Positions 1 through 5,415 of a stretch of DNA of 7,701 nucleotides are shown piece after piece. The stretch is from an uncultured bacterium (GTDB lineage Bacteria > Pseudomonadota > Gammaproteobacteria > Burkholderiales > Burkholderiaceae_F): NCBI GenBank assembly GCA_905215795.1, contig CAJMRV010000080.1:1-7701 (forward strand), in the 5' to 3' direction. Under the pieces are notes generated by a model. It searched no databases. It saw only the letters and a list, made by a program, of their open reading frames with translations, and was not told the DNA's origin. A program made the translations under genes and the position numbers. Position 1 is the stretch's first letter; the number at the start of each line of letters is the position of its first letter.

Positions 1-68
1 TCGTCGACCAGCGCTCCGGCGCCTGCGCACAGGGCACGCTCGACGCCTTCATCCAGAAGAATCTCTGA
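1..68 (+). CDS. trxA: Thioredoxin, C-terminal end (partial)
   Basis: Only the last 21 codons of a gene that enters from the left are present, read in the frame starting at base 3 and ending with TGA at 66-68. The visible tail is VDQRSGACAQGTLDAFIQKNL. It lines up with the end of thioredoxin-1, where a Val-Gly-Ala-Leu strand is followed by a closing helix of the type QLxxFLxxNL. The Cys in GAC, where Leu is usual, is not an active-site residue; the CGPC motif would lie outside the window. Thioredoxin is a small cytoplasmic dithiol reductase. A thioredoxin gene directly upstream of rho is a familiar arrangement in proteobacteria, which supports the call, but 21 residues are thin evidence. An intrinsic terminator follows 22 bases after the stop. 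Confidence 0.72.
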   Translation, partial: VDQRSGACAQGTLDAFIQKNL

Positions 69-90
69 GCCCCGACTAGATAAAATCAAG

Positions 91-122
91 AAAGGCGAGT
101 ACCATATCACTCGCCTTTTTTG
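91..122 (+). terminator. Intrinsic terminator of the thioredoxin-like gene
   Basis: A perfect 10-bp stem, AAAGGCGAGT (91-100) with ACTCGCCTTT (109-118), closes an 8-base loop, and the T run spans 116-121. It lies 22 bases after the upstream stop codon. With a terminator this strong, rho probably needs its own promoter further right. Confidence 0.93.
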
Positions 123-421
123 TTATCGGCGGACCCTGGTTCCGACGCCCCCGACCCTAGCGGGGCGCCGCCTCCCGACCCCGGCCACCCCCGCCAGAAG
201 CGCGGGACGCGCGGCCGAGCGTCCGCCCTCCGGACGCTCCCTTCCGAGCCCTCCGGCCCATCCGGACACCTTCCCCCCAGACGCACCTCCATCCATCCGC
301 CCACCCGTCGGAACCGCCGAACGGAGGCGGAGCCGTGACGCGCAACCACATCCATCCCGCGGGGACGCGTGCCCGAGCACCCACCTTCAACCCACTTTCC
401 TCCAGAAATCCGAGCAGGACT
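123..421 (+). promoter_or_regulatory. C-rich, G-poor 5' region of rho, probable rut/autoregulatory leader
   Basis: No gene is supported in these 299 bases. Two parts are strikingly C-rich and G-poor on the + strand: 241-320 has 43 C and 14 G in 80 bases, and 371-410 has 19 C and 4 G in 40. Such C-over-G stretches are what Rho binds on nascent RNA, and E. coli rho is controlled by Rho-dependent attenuation in its own leader. That makes autoregulation here a reasonable inference. A strong hairpin lies at 217-239. I could not pick out a convincing -35/-10 pair. There is no ATG on the + strand, so no obvious leader peptide. The Shine-Dalgarno match before the rho ATG at 422 is weak: the AGGA at 416-419 is too close. 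Confidence 0.5.
217..239 (+). other. Perfect 9-bp hairpin in the rho leader
   Basis: GAGCGTCCG (217-225) pairs exactly with CGGACGCTC (231-239) around the loop CCCTC. No T run follows, so it is not an intrinsic terminator. It sits at the left edge of the C-rich tract. It could shape access of Rho to the leader RNA or be a protein-binding palindrome; the sequence alone does not decide. Confidence 0.7.
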
Positions 422-1678
422 ATGCATTTATCCGACCTCAAGTCGCTCCACATCACCGAACTCCTCGACATGGCCTACGCCCTCGACGTGGACAACGCCC
501 AACGCATGCGCAAGCAGGAACTCATGTTCGCCATCCTCAAGAAGAAGGCGAAAGCCGGCGAGCAGATCTTCGGCGACGGCACCCTCGAGGTGCTCCCCGA
601 CGGATTCGGCTTCCTGAGGAGCCCCGACACGTCCTACCTCGCCAGCGCCGACGACATCTACATCTCCCCCTCGCAGATCCGCCGCTTCAACCTGCACACC
701 GGCGACTCGATCGAGGGCGAGGTCCGCATCCCCAAGGACGGTGAACGCTACTTCGCCCTGGTGCGCGTCGACACGATCAACGGTCTCGAACCCGCCGCGG
801 TCAAGCACCGCATGCTCTTCGAGAACCTCACGCCGCTCTTCCCGACCGAGCACCTCAAGCTCGAGCGCGACATGCGCGGCGACGAGAACATCACGGGCCG
901 CATCATCGACATGATCGCCCCGATCGGCAAGGGCCAGCGCGCCCTGCTCGTGGCGCCCCCGAAGTCGGGCAAGACCGTGCTCATGCAGCACATCGCCCAC
1001 GCCATCACGGCCAACCATCCGGACTGCACGCTCTTCGTGCTCCTGATCGACGAACGCCCCGAGGAAGTCACCGAAATGCAGCGCTCCGTGAGGGCCGAGG
1101 TCGTCGCCTCGACCTTCGACGAACCGCCCACGCGCCACGTCCAGGTCGCCGAAATGGTGATCGAGAAAGCGAAGCGCCTCGCCGAGAGCAAGCGCGACGT
1201 CGTGATCCTGCTCGACTCGATCACCCGTCTGGCACGCGCCTACAACACCGTCATCCCGAGCTCCGGCAAGGTCCTCACGGGCGGTGTGGACGCCAACGCC
1301 CTGCAGCGCCCCAAGCGCATCTTCGGCGCCGCCCGCAACCTCGAGGAGGGCGGCTCCCTCACGATCATCGGCACCGCGCTCGTCGACACCGGCTCGCGCA
1401 TGGACGACGTGATCTACGAAGAGTTCAAGGGCACCGGCAACAATGAAATCCACCTCGAACGCCGCATGGCCGAGAAGCGCGTCTACCCGGCCATCAACCT
1501 CAAGCGCTCGGGCACCCGCCGCGAAGAGCTCCTGCTCCCGCCCGACGTGCTCCAGAAGGTCTGGGTGCTCCGCAAGTTCCTCTACGACATGGACGAAATC
1601 GACGCGATGGAGTTCATCCTCGACAAGATGAAGAACACGAAGACCAACGACGAGTTCTTCGAACTCATGAAGCGCTGA
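422..1678 (+). CDS. rho: Transcription termination factor Rho
   Basis: Rho is a hexameric RNA-dependent ATPase and helicase. It loads on C-rich nascent RNA and pulls RNA polymerase off, ending transcription. The protein is 418 residues, against 419 in E. coli, and nearly collinear with it. The N-terminal helical domain (1-47) contains RMRKQEL, and the RNA-binding fold carries the RNP1-like DGFGFLR (60-66). The Walker A loop is APPKSGKT (178-185), with Lys181 and Lys184. The catalytic Glu211 lies in LLIDERPEE, and Walker B is VVILLDS (259-265). The Q-loop is SGKVLTGGVDANAL (281-294), the R-loop KGTGNN (336-341), and the arginine finger is Arg366 in SGTRREE. I chose ATG 422 because the family starts MNLTELK-like and this one starts MHLSDLK. 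The frame stays open upstream to a GTG at 335, but that 29-residue extension resembles nothing in Rho. It is probably a single-gene transcript, with terminators on both sides and a C-rich leader. Confidence 0.99.
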   Translation: MHLSDLKSLHITELLDMAYALDVDNAQRMRKQELMFAILKKKAKAGEQIFGDGTLEVLPDGFGFLRSPDTSYLASADDIYISPSQIRRFNLHTGDSIEGEVRIPKDGERYFALVRVDTINGLEPAAVKHRMLFENLTPLFPTEHLKLERDMRGDENITGRIIDMIAPIGKGQRALLVAPPKSGKTVLMQHIAHAITANHPDCTLFVLLIDERPEEVTEMQRSVRAEVVASTFDEPPTRHVQVAEMVIEKAKRLAESKRDVVILLDSITRLARAYNTVIPSSGKVLTGGVDANALQRPKRIFGAARNLEEGGSLTIIGTALVDTGSRMDDVIYEEFKGTGNNEIHLERRMAEKRVYPAINLKRSGTRREELLLPPDVLQKVWVLRKFLYDMDEIDAMEFILDKMKNTKTNDEFFELMKR

Positions 1679-1707
1679 TTCCCGGAAAGGGAACGCGCCT
1701 CAGGCCC

Positions 1708-1742
1708 GAAGGCCCGGGAAGCCGATGCTCCCGGGCCTTTTC
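1708..1742 (+). terminator. Intrinsic terminator of rho
   Basis: A perfect 11-bp stem, AAGGCCCGGGA (1709-1719) with TCCCGGGCCTT (1729-1739), closes a 9-base loop. The T run is 1738-1741, and the stem starts about 30 bases after the rho stop. The factor that drives Rho-dependent termination thus ends its own message by the Rho-independent route. Confidence 0.92.
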
Positions 1743-1756
1743 CGTGCCCGAAACCC

Positions 1757-1781
1757 TTTCGTTGCACCCACGAACGTTTCC
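1757..1781 (+). repeat. Direct repeat, copy 1 (operator-like)
   Basis: This copy starts with TTTCGTTGCACC, shared exactly with the copy at 1815-1839. Over 25 bases the two copies match at 20 positions. Inside it, CGTT (1760-1763) and AACG make a short dyad around a 9-base centre. Two like-oriented copies 58 bases apart, upstream of a transporter, look like paired binding sites for one regulator. This is inference. Confidence 0.6.
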
Positions 1782-1814
1782 CTCCCTCCCCTTCCACCAC
1801 GGGAGCCGGAGGGA

Positions 1815-1839
1815 TTTCGTTGCACCGACCAACATTCCA
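1815..1839 (+). repeat. Direct repeat, copy 2 (operator-like)
   Basis: The first 12 bases, TTTCGTTGCACC (1815-1826), are identical to copy 1; the next 13 match at 8 positions. It also holds a dyad, GTTG and CAAC, around a 7-base centre CACCGAC. The dyad survives in both copies although the bases between differ, as expected for a protein-binding site. The bound protein cannot be named from the sequence. Confidence 0.6.
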
Positions 1840-1887
1840 TGGGCGGCCACCGTTCTCCCCTGCATCGATGGCGCCCTGCGACTGAAA

Positions 1888-1912
1888 CCCGTGTCCGGGA
1901 AAACCGGACGGG
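1888..1912 (+). other. Hairpin in the dcuC upstream region
   Basis: CCCGTGTCCGG (1888-1898) pairs with CCGGACGGG (1904-1912) around a GAAAA loop, with a two-base bulge in the left arm. No T run follows, so it is not a terminator. It could be a 5' leader structure or an extended operator. Confidence 0.5.
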
Positions 1913-1926
1913 CATAGGTATCAACC

Positions 1927-1939
1927 CTTGTAAGACTAG
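1927..1939 (+). promoter_or_regulatory. FadR/GntR-type operator-like palindrome
   Basis: CTTGTAAGACTAG is an imperfect palindrome in which the outer CT/AG and inner GT/AC pairs match. It fits the TNGTNNNACNA pattern known for FadR-subfamily GntR repressors, many of which sense carboxylates or sugar acids. It lies 114 bases before the start of the dicarboxylate carrier. A short pattern like this can occur by chance. Confidence 0.35.
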
Positions 1940-2052
1940 CCAGGGCGGCCTCATCGAGGCATCCTTTCCTGTGACCCGCCGCGCCGGGGACGCCGACCAC
2001 GCCTCCCGCACGCGCGCGCAAGACCAACCAGAAAAGAAAGAGAGGTCCCCTC

Positions 2053-3441
2053 ATGACCGGCATCATCATCGGCATCCTCACGATCATCGTCGTGGGGTAC
2101 GCCATCATCAAGGGGCGCTACGCCCCCATGGTCCTCTTCACGAGCGGCGTGTTCATGCTCGTGTGCTCGATCCTCCTCCACACGGGGACCTTCCTCCCCG
2201 CCAAGGCGCTCCCGACGGGCAACGCCTACCTCGACGTCGTCGAGTTCCTGCGCTACATGTTCGCCAACCGCCTCTCCGGCCTCGGCCTGATCATCATGGT
2301 CATGGTGGGCTTCGCCTCCTACATGACCCACATCGGCGCCAACGACGCCTTCGTCAACATCGCCGTCAAGCCGCTCTCCTCGATCAAGAGTCCCTACGCG
2401 CTCGTCTTCGTGGCGTTCCTGCTCGGCAAGGCCGTCTCCATGGTGATCACCTCGGCGGTCGGCCTGGGCGTGCTCTGCCTTGCGTTGATGGGACCCGCGC
2501 TCGTCGCGCTCGGCATGAACCGCAAGGCCGTCGGGGCCGTCTTCGCCACGGCGGGGGCCGCCTCGCTCGTGCTGATCGGCGGCTCGACCGCGGCCGCGGC
2601 GAAGGCCTCCTCGCTCTCGATCCTCGACTACGTCTTCCTCTACAAAATCCCGGCGGGCCTGCCCGTCGTCATCGCCATGGGCCTCGCGCACGTCTTCTGG
2701 CAGCGCTGGCTCGACCGCCGCGAAGGCTGGGTCTGCTCCGAGCACGTCGGCGAACGCCTCGTCTTCGAGGAGAGCGTCAAGGCCCCCTCGAAGAAGGCCC
2801 CCGCGATCTACGCCGTCCTCCCGTTCACCCCGATGATCTTCGTGGTGCTCTTCAGCCGCTACGGCATCGAATCGATCAAGCTCAACATCACCACGTGCAT
2901 GCTCCTCTGCGTAATCGTGGGGATGCTCTTCGAGGCGGTCCGCCACCGCTTCGCCTTCGCGCCGCTCGCCGAAGGCCTCAAGGCCTTCCTCCAGGCGATG
3001 GGCAAGGCCCTCTCCGGGGTCGTCGCCCTCGTGATCGCCGCGGGCGTCTTCGCCGAAGGCTTCAAGGCGCTCGGCATGCTCGACGCGATCGTCGACCTGG
3101 CCACCCACGTGGGCGCCGGCGCCGCGGGCATGTCGCTCCTCTTCGTCGCGATCACGGTCGCCATCACGATCATCTCCGGCTCGAACGGCGCGTCCTTCTA
3201 CCCGCTCGTCGAGATGGTCCCGAAGATCGCCCGCGACATGGGCGTCAACCCCGTCTCGCTCGTCCTGCCGATGCACCAGGCGAGCACCATGGCGCGTCCG
3301 CTCTCGCCCGTCGCCGGCGTCGTGATCGCCGTCTCGGGCATGCTCAAGATGAACCCCTTCGAGCTCATCAAGCGTTCGAGCGTGCCCTGCATCGTGGGCC
3401 TCGTCACCCACCAGATCGTCGTCTTCTGGCTCGCCTACTGA
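2053..3441 (+). CDS. dcuC: DcuC-family C4-dicarboxylate transporter
   Basis: This 462-residue inner-membrane carrier (E. coli DcuC has about 461) is almost all hydrophobic helices. It starts with a membrane segment (MTGIIIGILTIIVVGYAII), and its largest polar loop is near 218-250 (QRWLDRREGW to SKKAP). Family marks include FASYMTHIGAND (87-98), SAVGLGVL (134-141), AHVFWQRWLD (212-221), YAVLPFTPMI (253-262) and LSPVAGVV (417-424). DcuC proteins move succinate, fumarate or related acids across the membrane, usually under anaerobic conditions. Two segments differ from E. coli DcuC as I recall it. The APTSGD-like motif reads VLIGGST (173-179), and the TTGSGNAPFY-like motif reads ISGSNGASFY (374-383). 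Substrate preference may therefore differ. The start is set by AGAGG 7 bases upstream. There is no terminator before pepF, so the two genes are probably co-transcribed. Confidence 0.88.
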   Translation: MTGIIIGILTIIVVGYAIIKGRYAPMVLFTSGVFMLVCSILLHTGTFLPAKALPTGNAYLDVVEFLRYMFANRLSGLGLIIMVMVGFASYMTHIGANDAFVNIAVKPLSSIKSPYALVFVAFLLGKAVSMVITSAVGLGVLCLALMGPALVALGMNRKAVGAVFATAGAASLVLIGGSTAAAAKASSLSILDYVFLYKIPAGLPVVIAMGLAHVFWQRWLDRREGWVCSEHVGERLVFEESVKAPSKKAPAIYAVLPFTPMIFVVLFSRYGIESIKLNITTCMLLCVIVGMLFEAVRHRFAFAPLAEGLKAFLQAMGKALSGVVALVIAAGVFAEGFKALGMLDAIVDLATHVGAGAAGMSLLFVAITVAITIISGSNGASFYPLVEMVPKIARDMGVNPVSLVLPMHQASTMARPLSPVAGVVIAVSGMLKMNPFELIKRSSVPCIVGLVTHQIVVFWLAY

Positions 3442-3514
3442 GGACGCCGAGACGACACAAACGACCCAACCCCCAAGACCAACCTCAACCCTCCAACCCG
3501 ACAAGGAAACCCTC
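3442..3514 (+). promoter_or_regulatory. A/C-rich dcuC-pepF spacer with ribosome binding site
   Basis: This 73-base linker has no hairpin and no T run. Bases 3461-3500 hold 22 C, 13 A, 3 G and only 2 T, so the RNA should be almost unstructured. AAGGA (3503-3507) is a good ribosome binding site, 7 bases before the pepF ATG. The lack of a terminator points to read-through from the transporter gene. The C-over-G bias would also suit Rho loading if translation of the upstream gene stalls. Confidence 0.6.
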
Positions 3515-5317
3515 ATGTCCGACAAAGACCTCAACGCACCCACCTGGCAGATGAACGACGCTTACGGCGACATCGGATCGCCCCGCTGGAACGACTCCCT
3601 CGAACGCTTCCGCGCCCACGTCGAGGCGCTCGCATCGATCCCCGTCGAGGAGGCCTCGCTCGCCCGTGCCTGGCGCCACGTCGACGAAGCGACCACGATC
3701 CTGAGCTCCCTGCAGTGCTTCGTGAAGTGCACAGGGGCGAAGGACCAGACCGACACGCGCATCGCCCCGACGATGGCCGCGCTCGCCGCGGAGAACGCCC
3801 GTCTGGCCGCCGCCTCACGTCCGTTCCTCGACGCGATCCTCGCGCTCCCCGCGGAAAGCCCCGTGCTCCGCGAAGCCCCGGTGAGCGACTGGGCGTTTGA
3901 ATTCAAGGAGAAGCGCACCCACTGGGAGCGCGCCCTCGCCCCGGCGGACGCCGCCTGGTGGTCCGAACTCAAGGTGCGGATCATCTCCACGCTCAACTAC
4001 AACTACAAGGCCCTCCAGAAGCAGGCCACCTTCAAGGCGCTCGACGGCGAAGGCAATGAAGTGAACGTGGGCCCGGCCCGCCTGATGACGATCCTCAAGG
4101 GCGACCCCGACATGGTGCTCCGCCGCAACGCCGTCGAAGGGATCCGCCGCGGCTACGGCGGCCTCGCCTCCCTCTTCGCGGACAACCTGAACACCCTCAA
4201 CGGTCTGCGCCACATCGCCTTCAAGAAGGCCGGCACGACCCAGCTGGATGCCTCGCTCGCCCAGAACCGCATGAGCCGCGCGGCCCTCGACGCGATGAAG
4301 GCCGCCATCGAGGCGAACATCGACGTGATCCGCGAGTCGAACACGCTGCGCGCCCCGTTCTTCGGGAGCGGGAGGCTCGCCTTCGAGGACCTGCTCGCCG
4401 AACCGCCCGCGGGCGGCGAAGGCGCCCCGGCCGCTCCGAAGATCCCCTACGACGAAGGGATCGCGATCGCCAAGAAGTCCCTCGGGAAGGTCAATCCCGA
4501 GATGGCCGACTTCATCGACCTCCTGCTTGAAAAGGGCTGGGTCGAAGCGGAGATGGACGACAAGAAGGTGGGCGGCGCCTTCTATTCGCGCTTCAACGAA
4601 TTCAAGATCCCACGCGTCTTCTCGACCTACGTGGGCACGATCCACTCCGTGCAGCAGCAGGCCCACGAAATGGGCCACGCCTTCCACTACTGGAAGATCC
4701 GCGACCTGCCCGTCGTCCAGACCGAATTCCCGATGACGCTCACCGAAACGGCGAGCACGTTCAACGAAGCGGTCGTGCGCCACGACCTCCTTGAAGAGGC
4801 CGCTCCGGAAAAGCGCTTCGAGATGCTCTGGCAGGAAGTGAAAAGCATGTCGAACATGCTCCTGAACATCATGGCCCGCCACGAGTTCGAACTCCTCTTC
4901 CTCGAACGCCTCGAAAAGGGCTACGTCAATGCGGAGACCTGCTGCGAACTCATGAACGAGGCCTGGCGCAAGTGGTACGGCGACTCGGCCACCGAGGACA
5001 CCTACCTCTGGGCGCACAAGCTGCACTTCTACAAGGCCGACCAGCTCGTCTACAACTACCCCTACACAGTGGGCTACCTGATGAGCCAGGCCCTGATGCG
5101 CGAGTACCTCGAGCGCGGTGAGGCTTTCTACCCGTTCTACATCGAACTCCTGCGCGACACGGGCCGCATGTCCGTCGACGACCTGATCCGCAAGCACTTC
5201 AAGGCCGATCCGACCGACACCGCCTTCTGGCAGAAGGCGATCGACCAGGCGCTCTGCGTGATGCCCGAGTTCCGCGAACTCGCCCGCAAGGCCGCCCGGG
5301 AGATCAACAAAAAGTAA
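3515..5317 (+). CDS. pepF: Oligoendopeptidase F, M3-family zinc metallopeptidase
   Basis: This is a 600-residue protein, the usual length for the PepF/M3 clade, with no signal peptide, so it should be cytoplasmic. M3 peptidases cut short oligopeptides, not folded proteins, and so help recycle peptides taken up or released by proteolysis. Residues 1 to about 190 form the helical cap. The zinc site is HEMGH (384-388) in QQQAHEMGHAFHYW, with Glu385 as general base. The third ligand is Glu411 in TETASTFNE, 27 residues after the first His; in Bacillus-type PepF the gap is about 28. Near the C-terminus, KLHFY (502-506) and YNYPYTVGYL (513-522) carry the conserved His and Tyr that stabilise the transition state (His504, Tyr506 and Tyr513 are candidates). 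All catalytic residues are present, so the enzyme looks active. The start is fixed by AAGGA 7 bases upstream. The gene follows dcuC and ends in a convergent terminator region facing nadE. Confidence 0.95.
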   Translation: MSDKDLNAPTWQMNDAYGDIGSPRWNDSLERFRAHVEALASIPVEEASLARAWRHVDEATTILSSLQCFVKCTGAKDQTDTRIAPTMAALAAENARLAAASRPFLDAILALPAESPVLREAPVSDWAFEFKEKRTHWERALAPADAAWWSELKVRIISTLNYNYKALQKQATFKALDGEGNEVNVGPARLMTILKGDPDMVLRRNAVEGIRRGYGGLASLFADNLNTLNGLRHIAFKKAGTTQLDASLAQNRMSRAALDAMKAAIEANIDVIRESNTLRAPFFGSGRLAFEDLLAEPPAGGEGAPAAPKIPYDEGIAIAKKSLGKVNPEMADFIDLLLEKGWVEAEMDDKKVGGAFYSRFNEFKIPRVFSTYVGTIHSVQQQAHEMGHAFHYWKIRDLPVVQTEFPMTLTETASTFNEAVVRHDLLEEAAPEKRFEMLWQEVKSMSNMLLNIMARHEFELLFLERLEKGYVNAETCCELMNEAWRKWYGDSATEDTYLWAHKLHFYKADQLVYNYPYTVGYLMSQALMREYLERGEAFYPFYIELLRDTGRMSVDDLIRKHFKADPTDTAFWQKAIDQALCVMPEFRELARKAAREINKK

Positions 5318-5327
5318 GCGGGCATGG

Positions 5328-5351
5328 AAAAGGGCGCCCCGAGGGGCGCCC
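5328..5351 (-). terminator. Intrinsic terminator of nadE (minus strand)
   Basis: GGGCGCCCC and GGGGCGCCC (5332-5351) form a near-continuous palindrome, realistically an 8-bp stem with a CGAG-type loop. The AAAA at 5328-5331 gives a U4 tract only for leftward RNA, whereas no T run follows on the + strand. It lies about 65 bases past the nadE stop. Confidence 0.75.
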
Positions 5352-5369
5352 GTCATGAGCTTCCAAGAG

Positions 5370-5401
5370 GAGGCGCCGACCCGGGGTCAGGCGCCTCTTT
5401 T
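5370..5401 (+). terminator. Intrinsic terminator of pepF (plus strand)
   Basis: GAGGCGCC (5370-5377) pairs with GGCGCCTC (5390-5397). The stem continues through GACC/GGTC around a CGG loop, with one bulged A at 5389. TTTT follows at 5398-5401. The T run suits only rightward RNA. It lies 52 bases after the pepF stop and past the hairpin that serves nadE. Confidence 0.87.
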
Positions 5402-5415
5402 CATTTCCGCCGTCC

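Larger units (their letters stand above)
1743..2052 (+). promoter_or_regulatory. Regulatory region upstream of the DcuC-family gene
   Basis: No gene is supported here. From left to right the region holds a first copy of a 25-base repeat (1757-1781), a pyrimidine-only run (1777-1795) and a second repeat copy (1815-1839). It then holds a hairpin (1888-1912), a FadR/GntR-like palindrome (1927-1939) and a Shine-Dalgarno sequence AGAGG (2041-2045), 7 bases before the ATG. The promoter must lie here because a terminator closes the rho unit. I see no clear sigma-70 -35/-10 pair. The density of dyads and repeats suggests a regulated gene. Confidence 0.6.

Noticed and set aside
120..338. A 72-codon plus-strand reading frame ending in a GTGA overlap with GTG 335, as a possible rho leader peptide
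   Set aside because: It has a TTG start within the T run of a terminator, no ribosome binding site, and a Pro/Arg-rich low-complexity product. The overlap with a rejected start is coincidental.
335..421. In-frame N-terminal extension of Rho from GTG 335 (29 residues)
   Set aside because: Homology to Rho begins at the ATG at 422 and the extension resembles no known Rho segment. High-GC DNA often lacks stops by chance.
428..1453. Minus-strand reading frame (341 codons) opposite rho
   Set aside because: Antisense shadow of a highly conserved gene, with no motif of its own.
1951..3543. Long minus-strand reading frame (530 codons) opposite the DcuC-type gene
   Set aside because: The product is Asp/Glu/Arg/His-rich without recognisable motifs, the usual antisense shadow of a GC-rich gene. 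The plus strand encodes a clear membrane carrier.
1725..3554. Plus-strand reading frame of 609 codons overlapping the DcuC-type gene in another frame
   Set aside because: The translation is Arg/His/Pro-rich low complexity and runs through the rho terminator and the regulatory region. It is a frame shadow.
3815..5356. Long minus-strand reading frame (513 codons) opposite pepF
   Set aside because: No family motifs, and composition typical of an antisense shadow. The real gene has the full HEMGH site.
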